From: Massilia eburnea | GTDB taxonomy: Bacteria > Pseudomonadota > Gammaproteobacteria > Burkholderiales > Burkholderiaceae_D | Length of the DNA: 64,000 bases | Direction: 5' to 3' | Assembly: GCF_009720745.1 (NCBI RefSeq) | Contig: NZ_WNKX01000001.1 | Span: forward strand, 310,001-374,000 | In this document: one piece after another, positions 8,079 through 16,756 of the stretch | Position numbering within the stretch: position 1 is the first letter of the stretch | Layout of the letters: each line of letters opens with the position of its first letter | Made by a program: the position numbers and the translations under genes | The notes under the pieces: model-generated | What the model saw: only the letters and a program-made list of their open reading frames with translations | What the model was told of the DNA's origin: nothing | The model's database searches: none

Positions 8079-9376
8079 GAGCGTTGCGCCTTGATGAAGT
8101 CGCGGTACCAGTGCGCGCTGTCTTTCAGCGTGCGCTTCTGCGTGGCGTAGTCGACATGGACGATGCCGAAGCGCTTGGCGTAGCCCGAATCCCACTCGAA
8201 GTTATCGAGCAGGCTCCACATGAAGTAGCCCTGCACGTTCACGCCCTGCTGCATCGCGCTTGCCAGGGCATCGAAGTGGCGCGAGATGAAGGAGATACGC
8301 TCTTCATCGTGCTGCGGCGTGCTGCTGGCCATGCCGTTTTCCGTAATGTAAATCGGCGGCAGTTCGTACTCGCCTTTCAGCTTGAGCAGCAGTTCGGTCA
8401 AGCCTTGCGGATAAATTTCCCAGCCCATGTCGGTGCGGCCGTTTTCCAGCGGCGGCGTGCGCGGCGGAGTTTCGGCGCTGCAGTAGGCGCGGAAGTAGTA
8501 GTTCACGCCCAGGAAGTCGATGGACTGGTGGATGGTCGCCATGTCGCCCGCCTCCACCTGCGGCGCATTGGCGCCGTGGTGGCGCAGCGCCAGCTCCGGA
8601 TAACGTCCTTTGAAAATCGGGTCCATGAACCATTGTACCGAACGCGCGTACTCGAGTTCAGCCAGGGCGCGGTCGGCCGCACTGTCGGTGGCCGGATCGG
8701 CAGTCCACTGGTTCAGGACGATGCCCAGTTTCGCCTTCGAGCCGACGGCGCGCATGGCATTCATCGCCAGGCCGTGGGACAACAGCAAGTGGTGAGATAC
8801 CTGCACGGCGGCCGCGGCATCGCGCACGCCGGGTGCGAACTGGCCGTTGCCATAGCCAAGGTTGGCGGTGCACCAGGGTTCGTTGTGGGTGGCGATGCTG
8901 GCCACACGGTTGCCGAAGCGGCGCGCCACTTCGGCGGCGTATTCGGCGAAATAGCGGCAGGTGGCGCGATTGAGCCAGCCGCCCTCTTCCTGCAATGCTT
9001 GCGGCAAATCCCAGTGGTAGAGCGTGACGTAGGCTTGCTTGCCTTTGGCTTCCAGGGCGTCGAGCAGGCGCTCATAGAAAGCGAAGCCGGCTTCGTTCCA
9101 GGCGCCCTTGCCGTCGGGCTGAACCCGCGCCCAGGCGATGGAAAAACGGTAGGCATCCACGCCCAGAGAATCGATGATGTCCACATCTTCGCGGTAACGA
9201 TGGTAGTGATCGCAGGCGATGCTGCCGTCGCTGCCATCCTTGATTTTGCCGGGCGTGCTGCAGAACACGTCCCAGATAGAGAGGCCTTTGCCGTCCTCCT
9301 GGTTGGCGCCCTCGATCTGGAAGGCACTGGTGGCTACGCCCCAGAGAAATTCGGGCGGCAGGCGTTTGTCTTTCAT
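8075..9376 (-). CDS. GH1 family beta-glucosidase
   Basis: A 433-residue glycoside hydrolase family 1 enzyme of normal length. Visible landmarks are the N-terminal FLWGVATSAFQIEGA, TLYHWDLPQAL (118-128), the acid/base glutamate in THNEPW (E166), the nucleophile in ITENGM (E346) and the aglycone/glucose-site stretch YFMWSLLDNFEW. No signal peptide is present, so it should be cytoplasmic and hydrolyse imported beta-glucosides. It lies between the TonB receptor (72-base gap) and the MFS carrier (4-base overlap) in one transcription unit probably controlled by the LacI protein encoded at 13524. Confidence 0.95.
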   Translation of the reverse strand: MKDKRLPPEFLWGVATSAFQIEGANQEDGKGLSIWDVFCSTPGKIKDGSDGSIACDHYHRYREDVDIIDSLGVDAYRFSIAWARVQPDGKGAWNEAGFAFYERLLDALEAKGKQAYVTLYHWDLPQALQEEGGWLNRATCRYFAEYAAEVARRFGNRVASIATHNEPWCTANLGYGNGQFAPGVRDAAAAVQVSHHLLLSHGLAMNAMRAVGSKAKLGIVLNQWTADPATDSAADRALAELEYARSVQWFMDPIFKGRYPELALRHHGANAPQVEAGDMATIHQSIDFLGVNYYFRAYCSAETPPRTPPLENGRTDMGWEIYPQGLTELLLKLKGEYELPPIYITENGMASSTPQHDEERISFISRHFDALASAMQQGVNVQGYFMWSLLDNFEWDSGYAKRFGIVHVDYATQKRTLKDSAHWYRDFIKAQRS

Positions 9377-9448
9377 GCTTGGTTTCTTTGCTAAATGCGG
9401 GAGAGATGGCCTGCCCCGGGGGACGAGGCAGGCCGCGTTGCCACGGGC

Positions 9449-11809
9449 TTAGAAATCGATGCCCGCGTTAACTCCGATGGTGCGCGGCGGCAGGTACTGC
9501 GCCACCCACACGTTGGCGCCGTTCATGGCGCTGGTCTTGATGCGCTTGTCGCCGACGTTACGCACGAAGGCGTCCACCCAGAACTGCTTCGGCCCCTGGT
9601 AGCGCAGGCCGATATCGAACTTGGTGTAGGCGGCTTGCTGGTCTTCCGGTCCCAGGTTGAAGATCGACAGTTCGGACTTGGTTTCGTGATGTACCGAAAC
9701 GCGCGGGATCAGGGTGTCGCCATTTGCCATGCGGAAGGTGTGCTGGTAGTTCAGGTGGGCCGAGAACTTTGGCGCGTGCGGCATGATGTTGCCGGTGACG
9801 TTCAGGCAGTTCGAGTTCAGGTCCGGGCAGAACGGCAGCGCGTAGTCGTTGGAACCGGCGACCAGGAAACCCAGCTTGGTGTGGGTGTAAGACAGGGCCA
9901 GCGCCAGCTTGTCGTCCGGCGACAGCTTGGCCTGGATTTCCGATTCAAAGCCCCACACCTTGGCGCCGTCCACATTGCTGGTGACGAAGCTGTGCGAACC
10001 ATCCGGGTTGGTGACCGGAGAGCTGAACTGGAAGTCCTTGAAGTCCTCGTAGTACAGCGCGTTGTTGATGCGCAGCGCGCCGCCCATAAAGGAGCTCTTG
10101 CTGCCCACTTCATAGTTGGTCAGGGTCTCCGGGTCGTAAGTACGGCCGCCGTCCTGCAGGCCGCCGGCCTTGTAGCCCGTTGCGACGCTGGCATACAGCA
10201 TGTGGTTCTTGTCGACGTCGTAGCTCAGGCGCGCCAGGCCGGTGGTCTTGCTGCCCTTGTAGCGGCCTTCGTTGGACGGCACGCTCGGGTTGTAGCCCTG
10301 ACCCGGTTTGGTCGGGTCGATGTTCGGGGTCAGAGGAACTTGCGGCACGGTCGCATCGTAGTTCCAGGTATAGCCGTTGCCGCCCTGGTTGGTACGCTTG
10401 TCCGAGGTGTAGCGCAGGCCGCCGGTCAGGTGCACGTTGCCGGTATTCCAGGTGGCCTGGCCGAATACCGCGCGCGAATCCACGGTTTCTTTCGGCTGGA
10501 TGAAGGAGCCTTGCCATGCCACGCTGCCCTGCTGGGTGCCGTGCATGATCGGAATGTCGAAGCGGATGCCGTTGTCTTCCGCCGCGTAATAGGCGCCCAG
10601 TTGCCAGTCCACTTCGCGCTGGCCTGTCGACTGCAGTTGCAGTTCGTGGCTGTTGCTGCTGTACTTGGACCAGACCGTGTTGTTGGCCTGGAAGTCGCCG
10701 CCGGTGGTGAAGCTGGTTGGCAGCACGCGGCCGCCGTCCTGGTCGAAGGTCGACGAACCGGAGAACTTGGAGTAGCCGGCGATGTAGGCCAGCGAGATAT
10801 CCGGAGTCACTGCGTAATCGACGCGGCTGCGGAAGGTGTTCACGTCACGATGCAGGAAAGGCGCGGTGTCGATCAGGGCCGACCATTCATCCTGGCCGGC
10901 GCGCGGCGTCTGCATCAGGTTCATGTTCGGCGTGCCGCGGTCCTGGAAGCGCTCGTACGAAATATTCCACTTCAGGCGATCGGACGGCTGGTACAGCCAG
11001 CTGACGCGCACGCCGCTCTGGTCCTGCGCGTTGTAGCGCGGGCCGTTGGTGACGTAGTTGTTCGGGTTGATCGGCTGGAACTGCGCAGGGTCGCCGCCGC
11101 CGGCCAGGAATGCCGCCCGCTGGTCGGCCAGGGAAATGTTCGGCAAGGTCTGATATTTCACATAGCCGTCGTGCTGTTCGTGGATGACGGCGATACGCAA
11201 GGCGGAATTGTCGCCGGTCGGCACGTTCAAGGCGGCGCGGGCGCCAAGGCGGGCGTAATCGCCGATGCCGCCGGAAACGCTACCCGAGAATTCCTTCAGC
11301 TTAGGCTTGACGGTCTGCATATTGACCGCACCGACGGTGGAGTTGCGGCCCCACAGCGTGCCTTGCGGGCCGCGCAGGACTTCAATCGCGTCCACGTCGA
11401 ACAGCAGCGCGGTGGCGCCTTCCGGACGTGGCGAGTAGATACCGTCAACGAAGAAGGCCACTTCCGGGTCGGCGTACTCGGTCTTGGCAGAGTCGTTACC
11501 GATGCCGCGCATGGTCATGGTGATGACGCCGTGGTCGCCCTGCCCGGTTGCCTGGAAGCTTGGCACCAGGTTGGTGACGTCCTGGATGGTCTGTACGTGT
11601 GCATCTTCGAGTGCCGCTGCATCCAGGGCGGTAACGGCCACCGGGGTCTTTTGCAGGGAAGTGGTGCGCTTGGTCGCCGTGATCAGCACCTCTGGCACGA
11701 CGGTCGATTCGTTGCTCGCGGCAGGCGCCACAGGGGCTTGCTGCGCGGTGGCGCTATTTGCGGACGCGACCAGGGCCAGCACCCCGATCTGGATTGCAGA
11801 AAACTTCAT
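9449..11809 (-). CDS. TonB-dependent outer-membrane receptor of the beta-glucoside locus
   Basis: A 786-residue receptor. A signal peptide (about residues 1-22, ending SATAQQ) is followed by the TonB-box-like VPEVLITATKR, the plug domain (TPVAVTALDAA, RGPQGTLWGRNSTVGAVNM) and a C-terminal beta-barrel ending in the typical aromatic terminus GVNAGIDF. The family pumps siderophores or glycans across the outer membrane using TonB energy; the adjacent GH1 and sugar carrier argue for an oligosaccharide or glucoside. Two LacI-type palindromes lie 21-55 bases upstream of its start. Confidence 0.92.
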   Translation of the reverse strand: MKFSAIQIGVLALVASANSATAQQAPVAPAASNESTVVPEVLITATKRTTSLQKTPVAVTALDAAALEDAHVQTIQDVTNLVPSFQATGQGDHGVITMTMRGIGNDSAKTEYADPEVAFFVDGIYSPRPEGATALLFDVDAIEVLRGPQGTLWGRNSTVGAVNMQTVKPKLKEFSGSVSGGIGDYARLGARAALNVPTGDNSALRIAVIHEQHDGYVKYQTLPNISLADQRAAFLAGGGDPAQFQPINPNNYVTNGPRYNAQDQSGVRVSWLYQPSDRLKWNISYERFQDRGTPNMNLMQTPRAGQDEWSALIDTAPFLHRDVNTFRSRVDYAVTPDISLAYIAGYSKFSGSSTFDQDGGRVLPTSFTTGGDFQANNTVWSKYSSNSHELQLQSTGQREVDWQLGAYYAAEDNGIRFDIPIMHGTQQGSVAWQGSFIQPKETVDSRAVFGQATWNTGNVHLTGGLRYTSDKRTNQGGNGYTWNYDATVPQVPLTPNIDPTKPGQGYNPSVPSNEGRYKGSKTTGLARLSYDVDKNHMLYASVATGYKAGGLQDGGRTYDPETLTNYEVGSKSSFMGGALRINNALYYEDFKDFQFSSPVTNPDGSHSFVTSNVDGAKVWGFESEIQAKLSPDDKLALALSYTHTKLGFLVAGSNDYALPFCPDLNSNCLNVTGNIMPHAPKFSAHLNYQHTFRMANGDTLIPRVSVHHETKSELSIFNLGPEDQQAAYTKFDIGLRYQGPKQFWVDAFVRNVGDKRIKTSAMNGANVWVAQYLPPRTIGVNAGIDF

Positions 11810-11829
11810 ATTGTCTCCGGTAGTTGTTG

Positions 11830-11843
11830 TGAAAACGATTTCT
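11830..11843. promoter_or_regulatory. LacI-type operator, imperfect copy
   Basis: TGAAAACGATTTCT, a partial copy of the palindrome at 11851. It lies 21 bases from the TonB receptor start and is centred 21 bases (two helical turns) from the perfect copy, which would allow cooperative binding. Confidence 0.6.
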
Positions 11844-11850
11844 TATTTCT

Positions 11851-11864
11851 TGAAAACGTTTTCA
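11851..11864. promoter_or_regulatory. LacI-type operator, perfect palindrome
   Basis: TGAAAACGTTTTCA is a perfect 14-bp palindrome with the central CG typical of LacI/GalR-family sites. It lies in the divergent promoter region between the TonB receptor (start 11809) and the halogenase-like gene (start 11919), so it can control both directions. The same 14-mer recurs at 19860-19873. Confidence 0.8.
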
Positions 11865-11918
11865 TGGTACATTTTAGAAAAATAAAAAGTCAACAAAATT
11901 TTTTAGGAGACGACAAAA

Positions 11919-13469
11919 ATGACGCAACGGATCTTGATCGTTGGCGGCGGCAGCGCCGGCTGGCTGTGCGCGGCCTACCTCGCCAAAATGTTCGGCGCCA
12001 CCAAGGAAATCACGCTGGTGGAAGCGCCTGAAATCGGCGCCATCGGCGTCGGCGAAGGCAGCTTCCCTTCCCTGCGCGCCACGCTTGCGGCGCTCGGCAT
12101 TCCGGAAGCCGAATTCATTCGCGAAGCCAGCGCCACCTTCAAGCAAGGCATCAGCTTCCACAACTGGGTGCACGGCGACGACCATTACTTCCACCCTTTC
12201 TCCATGCCGAGCCAGCGCCCCGGCGCGCCGGAACTGCTGCCCTACTGGCTGCAAGGCCTGGCCGGCGACACGCCGTTTGCCGAGGCGGTCACCATGCAAA
12301 AGCGCGTGGTCGATGCGCAACGTGCACCGAAACGCATTGGCGACGGCGACTACAACGGCCCGATGAATTACGCCTACCATTTCGACGCCGCCCGCTTTGC
12401 CGGCCTGCTGGCAAAGCATGCGCGCAAGCTGGGCGTACGGCATGTGCAGGATCACGTCGACGGCGTGCAACTCGGCCATGATGGCGCCATCGCCAGCGTC
12501 GAAACGCGCGAACACGGCGCCCTGACCGCCGACCTGTATATCGACTGCTCCGGCTTCCGCGCCCTGCTGATCGGCGGCGCGCTTGGCTCCCCATTCCACA
12601 GCGTGAGCGACATCCTGTTCTGCGATACCGCGCTGGCCGTGCAAGTGCCCCATCCCGCGCCAGACACGCCGATCGCCTCCGCCACCATCTCCACCGCGCA
12701 CGAAGCCGGATGGACCTGGGACATCGGCCTGCAGGAACGGCGCGGCATCGGCTATGTTTATTCGAGCCGCCACACCAGCGACGAGCGCGCCGAGCAAGTG
12801 CTGCGCGCCTATGCCGGCCCCGCCGCCGATGGCCTGAAGGTGCGCAAGATCCCGATGCGCGTCGGTTACCGCGAACAGCACTGGATCAAGAATTGCGTTG
12901 CCATCGGCCTGGCCGGCGGTTTCCTCGAACCGCTGGAAGCATCCGGTATCGGCCTGGTCGAAACGGCGGTCCACATGCTGGGTGCCCTATTCCCGCACAA
13001 CGGCGAGATGGCACCGCTGGCGCGCCACTTCAACCAGTTCATGGGCGAACGCTATGCCCGCATCGTCGATTTCATCAAACTGCATTACTGCCTTAGCCAG
13101 CGCCGCGAGCAATTCTGGACCGACAATTGCGACCCCGCCAGCTGGAGCGACAGCTTGCGCGACAAGCTCGCCATGTGGCGCTGCCGGCCGCCGCAGCGCA
13201 TGGACTTCCTCACTGATCTCGACATGTACCCGCCGACCAGCTGGCAATACGTCCTGTACGGCATGGGCTTTCCAAAAGCGATGCCACCCCTGCCCGGCAT
13301 GGAAGCGCTGGCCGCTGCGGCGCGCCAGGAATTCGCCAACATCGCCGCCGTTTCCGAACGCGCGGTGGCGGACTTGCCCGATCATCGCGCTTTCATAGCC
13401 CAGTTATGCCAGCATGAAAACGCTTTCAGAAATGATTTTCATGCCGTTCGTGCAACGATTGACCGCTGA
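11919..13469 (+). CDS. Tryptophan-halogenase-like flavoprotein in a sugar locus
   Basis: A 516-residue member of the flavin-dependent (tryptophan) halogenase family. The FAD-binding IVGGGSAGWL lies at residues 7-16, the conserved catalytic lysine is in ATFKQG (K75, equivalent to Lys79 of PrnA), and the glutamate of the LES(T/A)G stretch is present as LEPLEASG. The halogenase motif WxWxIP reads WTWDIG (265-270), so its last position deviates. GGAG precedes the start. Members beside TonB receptors and sugar genes are common in Proteobacteria but their reaction is not established; halogenation of a substrate here is unproven. Confidence 0.85.
   Translation: MTQRILIVGGGSAGWLCAAYLAKMFGATKEITLVEAPEIGAIGVGEGSFPSLRATLAALGIPEAEFIREASATFKQGISFHNWVHGDDHYFHPFSMPSQRPGAPELLPYWLQGLAGDTPFAEAVTMQKRVVDAQRAPKRIGDGDYNGPMNYAYHFDAARFAGLLAKHARKLGVRHVQDHVDGVQLGHDGAIASVETREHGALTADLYIDCSGFRALLIGGALGSPFHSVSDILFCDTALAVQVPHPAPDTPIASATISTAHEAGWTWDIGLQERRGIGYVYSSRHTSDERAEQVLRAYAGPAADGLKVRKIPMRVGYREQHWIKNCVAIGLAGGFLEPLEASGIGLVETAVHMLGALFPHNGEMAPLARHFNQFMGERYARIVDFIKLHYCLSQRREQFWTDNCDPASWSDSLRDKLAMWRCRPPQRMDFLTDLDMYPPTSWQYVLYGMGFPKAMPPLPGMEALAAAARQEFANIAAVSERAVADLPDHRAFIAQLCQHENAFRNDFHAVRATIDR
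13415..13428. promoter_or_regulatory. LacI-type operator near the 3' end of the halogenase gene
   Basis: TGAAAACGCTTTCA, one base from the perfect palindrome, lies inside the last codons of the halogenase-like gene and about 100 bases upstream of the lacI start. It could act on a lacI promoter in this region. Confidence 0.55.
13428..13441. promoter_or_regulatory. Second, weaker LacI-type operator abutting the first
   Basis: Read on the minus strand this is TGAAAATCATTTCT, which matches the imperfect operator at 11830 except for the two central bases. It shares one base with the site at 13415-13428. Confidence 0.35.
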
Positions 13470-13507
13470 GCACCGTGATACTGCCGAGTTCTATGGTAAT
13501 CTCCGCA

Positions 13508-13521
13508 TGAAAAGCATTTCA
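13508..13521. promoter_or_regulatory. LacI-type operator just upstream of lacI
   Basis: TGAAAAGCATTTCA is a variant of the palindrome with an altered centre. It ends 3 bases before the proposed start of the LacI gene, suggesting autoregulation. Confidence 0.5.
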
Positions 13522-13523
13522 GA

Positions 13524-14549
13524 TTGAGAAACCCCTTGAACGATCACTCCACTCCGCCCGCCACGCTGACCGACGTCGCCCGCCGTGCCGGCGTATCGCC
13601 AGCCACCGTTTCACGCATCCTGAACGGCACCGCCAAGGTGGCTGACGACAAACGGCAAGCAGTGATGGCCGCCATCAGCGAGCTGAATTTCGCCCCCAAC
13701 CAGATGGCGCAAAGCCTGAAGCATGGGCGCACGATGACCATCGGGATCGTGGTGCAGGACATCGCCTCCCCCTTCTTCGACGAGATCCTGCACGGAGTGG
13801 ACGATGGACTGAAGGGAACCGGCTACGCCTCGGTGATCGTCAGCGGCCATTGGAATGCCGATGAAGAAGCGGAGCGCATCCGCCTGCTCCTGGCACGCAA
13901 GGTGGACGGCATCATCCTGCTGACAGGCCGCATGACCGACGCCACCGTCCTGGGCTTCGCCGCGCAGCGCCCGGTGGTCTGGCTGGGCCGCGTGCTGCGC
14001 ACCAAGCGCGCCATCGGCTTCGCGCTGGACAATGAACTCGGCGCCTGGCTGGCCGTGCGCCACCTGATCGAAATGGGCCACCGCCGCATCGCCCACTTGG
14101 CCGGCCCGGCCGACAACCGCGACTCAATGGAACGCCTGGCCGGCTACAAGCGCGCCTTGAAAGAAGCCGACATCCCCTTCGATCCGGCACTGGTAGCGGA
14201 AGGTAACCTGCAGGAAGCCGGCGGCCTGATGGCCATGAACCGCCTGTACGACAGCCAGCATCCTTTCACCGCGGTCTTCGCGGTCAACGATCAAACGGCG
14301 TATGGCGCGCGGCTTTTCCTGTACCGCAAAGGCATCCGCGTGCCGGACGACGTGTCGCTGGTCGGCTTCGACGATCTGCCCGGCTCCTCTTACACCACGC
14401 CGCCGCTGACCACCATCCGCCAGCCGCTGTACGTGATCGGCCAGACGGCCGTGCAGTCGATGCTTGGCCTGATCAACGGCGAGGAAGTGGAAGGCACCAT
14501 CCCGCCGGTGGAGCTGGTGGTGCGCGAAACGACGCGGCGCAACCGCTGA
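13524..14549 (+). CDS. LacI-family transcriptional regulator of the beta-glucoside regulon
   Basis: A 341-residue LacI/GalR protein. The DNA-binding domain is clear (TLTDVARRAGVSPATVSRIL, about residues 14-33, then the hinge near MAQSLKHGRTM), followed by a periplasmic-binding-protein-like effector domain (GIVVQDIASPFFDEI, VDGIILLTG, SLVGFDDLPGSSY). No ATG is available in frame; the start is a TTG at 13524 or 13536. It follows the halogenase gene and is preceded by three copies of the palindrome also found at both TonB receptor promoters. The effector is probably a beta-glucoside or its product. Confidence 0.92.
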   Translation: MRNPLNDHSTPPATLTDVARRAGVSPATVSRILNGTAKVADDKRQAVMAAISELNFAPNQMAQSLKHGRTMTIGIVVQDIASPFFDEILHGVDDGLKGTGYASVIVSGHWNADEEAERIRLLLARKVDGIILLTGRMTDATVLGFAAQRPVVWLGRVLRTKRAIGFALDNELGAWLAVRHLIEMGHRRIAHLAGPADNRDSMERLAGYKRALKEADIPFDPALVAEGNLQEAGGLMAMNRLYDSQHPFTAVFAVNDQTAYGARLFLYRKGIRVPDDVSLVGFDDLPGSSYTTPPLTTIRQPLYVIGQTAVQSMLGLINGEEVEGTIPPVELVVRETTRRNR

Positions 14550-14552
14550 CGC

Positions 14553-15638
14553 TTAAGGCAAGCGGCGCACTACATCGCCGCTGTCGACCTGCCCTTGCTT
14601 GACCTTCAGCCAGCGCTTGCCGGTCAGGCGCTCGAAGTTATTGAACGGCGAAGGCAGCGCATCGGCATCAAAGCCAGGCGCATCCTTCAAATCGTAATGC
14701 AGATGGACCAGGAAGGCGTCGCCTGAAAAGCCCATTTCACCGACCTTCTGGCCAGCCTTGACGGTGTCGCCCACCTTGACCGTCACGCTGCCTTGCTTCA
14801 TATGGGCCAGCAGGCTGATTTCGCCGTTTCCGTGCTCGATTTCGACGTGATTGCCCCACATGATGCTCGGGTCGGCGATGAACTGATCCTTGCCGAACGA
14901 CGGTCCCTTGTCCTTGGCATTATCAGGAATGGCGCTCACGGCCCGGATTACCTTGCCGCCGGCCGGCGCCAGGATCGGCTTGCCCCAGCCGTACCAGTCT
15001 TCGTTGCGCAAGCCATCGCCTTTGTACATGCGGCCCTGCTCGTCGGTGACGACGAAATCATAGCTGTAGCGCATGAAGTTGCGCTTCCATTTCAGCGCTT
15101 GCGCCATCGGGTCGAGCAGCGGCAGGCGCCGATGGTGGCCGTAGAAATCATGGCCATCGTGGACCAGCACCGGGCCCGCGACCGGCAGTTGCAGCTGCGC
15201 TTTTGTCTTGTACAGGATTGGCGCGACCGGCACTTCAATCGTGTATTTGGTATCGTCGCCCACATCGAACTTGAAGGTATAGCGCAGGCGTGACAAATCC
15301 AGGTCCTGCGGGAAGGCGTACAACGGGTTGAATACCAGCTCCGACTTGCCCGGCTCGATAAAGCGGTTCGGGACCACGAATACGCTGCGGCCATTGGCTC
15401 CGACGCGGTATTGGGCCACCAGCTTACCCGCCTCGCCCAGGACGGACACTTCTATTTCGCTCAGTTCCACCTTGTCCTGGCTATCGTTCTTGATCAGGAA
15501 ATCGATATTCAGCAATTGCTGGCCCTTGCCCTGCTCTATCAGCGGCTTTGCCGGCCCAACGCTCACATCGATCGGGCCTGCCACTACCTCCCCCATCATC
15601 ATGGCCATCGCGACAAAGGCCAAGGTATGCAGTTTCAT
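14553..15638 (-). CDS. Secreted M23-family peptidase (LytM domain)
   Basis: A 361-residue protein with a signal peptide (MKLHTLAFVAMAMMMGEVVA, then GPI). Residues 24 to about 180 form a beta-rich region of unknown type; the C-terminal half is an M23 fold with the lipoyl-like stretch HMKQGSVTVKVGDTVKAG and the zinc-site motif HLHYD. M23 enzymes cut peptidoglycan cross-bridges or act as non-catalytic LytM activators. The upstream HxxxD ligand motif is not obvious, so activity is uncertain. It converges with lacI, 3 bases apart. Confidence 0.75.
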   Translation of the reverse strand: MKLHTLAFVAMAMMMGEVVAGPIDVSVGPAKPLIEQGKGQQLLNIDFLIKNDSQDKVELSEIEVSVLGEAGKLVAQYRVGANGRSVFVVPNRFIEPGKSELVFNPLYAFPQDLDLSRLRYTFKFDVGDDTKYTIEVPVAPILYKTKAQLQLPVAGPVLVHDGHDFYGHHRRLPLLDPMAQALKWKRNFMRYSYDFVVTDEQGRMYKGDGLRNEDWYGWGKPILAPAGGKVIRAVSAIPDNAKDKGPSFGKDQFIADPSIMWGNHVEIEHGNGEISLLAHMKQGSVTVKVGDTVKAGQKVGEMGFSGDAFLVHLHYDLKDAPGFDADALPSPFNNFERLTGKRWLKVKQGQVDSGDVVRRLP

Positions 15639-15750
15639 TGAGTCTCACCCCACAGTTTTAATAGTGGGCGGACTATAGCGGGCGGCAGGCCGCAACCGCC
15701 CGATTTTGCGACGAACTGCACGAAACGTGGCGTGATCCGCCCCGGGAATG

Positions 15751-15756
15751 TATAAT
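15751..15756 (+). promoter_or_regulatory. -10 box of tRNA-Ser
   Basis: A perfect TATAAT lies 10 bases before the first base of tRNA-Ser. No good -35 hexamer is seen at the expected distance (TGGCGT is the nearest). Confidence 0.55.
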
Positions 15757-15766
15757 TCGGCGCTCC

Positions 15767-15856
15767 GGAAGCGTGGCCGAGTGGTTGAAGGCAGCAGTCT
15801 TGAAAACTGCCGACGGTTAATCCCGTTCGTGAGTTCGAATCTCACCGCTTCCGCCA
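15767..15856 (+). tRNA. tRNA-Ser (anticodon TGA), CCA encoded
   Basis: A 90-base class II tRNA. The acceptor arm GGAAGCG pairs with CGCTTCC, the D-loop region is GGCCGAGTGGTTGAAGGC, the anticodon loop CTTGAAA contains TGA, a long variable arm follows, and the T-arm contains GTTCGAATC. The discriminator G and CCA are encoded. It would read UCA/UCG serine codons. Confidence 0.97.
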
Positions 15857-15871
15857 ATTTCGAGCCCCCAT

Positions 15872-16216
15872 ATGACCGCTACCCGCCGTTATAACAAACG
15901 CCAGCTCAAAAAGAAGTACCTCGGCGAATTCAAGGAACTCTGCTTTCTCTTTGACGCCAAACTGACCAATCCGCTTGGTACCGACTGGGAAACCTTTGTT
16001 GATCGCTTCCTGGCCGAAGTCATTGAAGCCAACGGACTTGCGTTCGGCGGCGGTGGAGACGGCAAAGAATTCAGCGGTTTCGTCGGAGCATACAAGCGCT
16101 ACGGCAAAGTCGAGGACAGCCACCGCACGTTGGTGCGGGAATGGCTGGAGAAACAAAGCCAGCTCACCGATGTCAATGTCGGTGAGCTGCGAGACGCCTG
16201 GCATGGCTGGGATTAA
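15872..16216 (+). CDS. yggL: YggL-family (DUF469) 50S ribosome-associated protein, first tandem copy
   Basis: A 114-residue protein with the YggL pattern: a basic N-terminus (RRYNKRQLKKKYLGEFKEL), EANGLAFGGG in the middle and VNVGELRDAWHGW at the C-terminus, as in E. coli YggL, a protein that binds the large ribosomal subunit. It starts 16 bases after tRNA-Ser and is probably transcribed with it. A second copy follows directly. Compared with that copy it has an extra cysteine (LCFLFDAK) where the second has the more usual LGFLVEA. Confidence 0.85.
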   Translation: MTATRRYNKRQLKKKYLGEFKELCFLFDAKLTNPLGTDWETFVDRFLAEVIEANGLAFGGGGDGKEFSGFVGAYKRYGKVEDSHRTLVREWLEKQSQLTDVNVGELRDAWHGWD

Positions 16217-16233
16217 TAAAAAAAGGACAACCC

Positions 16234-16575
16234 ATGGCAGCTTCCCGCCGCTACAACAAACGCCAACTCAAGAAAAAACACCTCGGTGAATTCCAGGAAC
16301 TCGGTTTCCTGGTCGAGGCGAATTGGGTCAGCACTCCAAACCTTGCTGAGCACAATGCGCTGGTTCACGAGTTCATCGAAGCAATCGAAGCTAACGGCCT
16401 AGCCTTTGGCGGCGGCTATAACGATGACTTCGGCGGTATCGTCGTGTCGGGCAAAGCCTATGGCAAAGTCGAAGAAAGCCACCGCGCCATGGTGCGGGAC
16501 TGGCTGAACAAACAAAGCAAACTCAAGGATGTCAACGTAGGCGAACTGCGTGATGCGTGGTACGGTTGGGGTTAA
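16234..16575 (+). CDS. yggL: YggL-family (DUF469) protein, second tandem copy
   Basis: A 113-residue paralogue of the preceding gene, sharing its N-terminal RRYNKRQLKKK, the central IEANGLAFGGG and the C-terminal DVNVGELRDAW, but with a divergent region at residues 25-50. It begins 17 bases after the first copy with AAAGGA before the start codon, so the two form an operon ending in the terminator at 16602. Elsewhere the gene is usually single; the pair reflects a local duplication. Confidence 0.85.
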   Translation: MAASRRYNKRQLKKKHLGEFQELGFLVEANWVSTPNLAEHNALVHEFIEAIEANGLAFGGGYNDDFGGIVVSGKAYGKVEESHRAMVRDWLNKQSKLKDVNVGELRDAWYGWG

Positions 16576-16601
16576 GCCCGGCGGACCAATCCACTGCTCG
16601 G

Positions 16602-16631
16602 AAAAAAGGCGGCCAGGGTGCTGCCTTTTTT
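16602..16631 (+). terminator. Rho-independent terminator of the yggL pair
   Basis: AAAAAGGC (16603-16610) pairs with GCCTTTTT (16623-16630) around a 12-base loop, and the 3' arm provides the T-tract. Confidence 0.75.
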
Positions 16632-16711
16632 ATTATGTCAATCTTGCCATTCAAATAAACACGGCAGGCAGCCGTGAAGGCGTAGCGCCCGCCAAGCCGG
16701 CGTTGCAGACA

Positions 16712-16749
16712 GCAAGCAGGATGCGATGAAAATCCCGCATCCTGCTTGC
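16712..16749. terminator. Strong hairpin after the second TonB receptor gene
   Basis: GCAAGCAGGATGCG (16712-16725) and its exact complement (16736-16749) form a 14-bp stem with a 10-base loop, 8 bases beyond the TonB receptor stop on the minus strand. No T-tract follows, so it may protect the mRNA 3' end or assist termination. Confidence 0.45.
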
Positions 16750-16756
16750 GGCGCTT

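Noticed and set aside
9395..12031. A very long open frame (878 codons) on the plus strand opposite the first TonB receptor
   Set aside because: Its translation is low-complexity Val/Gly/Ala/Arg/His without any domain, the usual antisense shadow of a GC-rich gene; the minus-strand receptor has a signal peptide, plug and barrel.
13500..13530. An ATG at 13507 as lacI start
   Set aside because: It is out of frame with the HTH and meets a stop after six codons; the sequence is better explained as the operator TGAAAAGCATTTCA.
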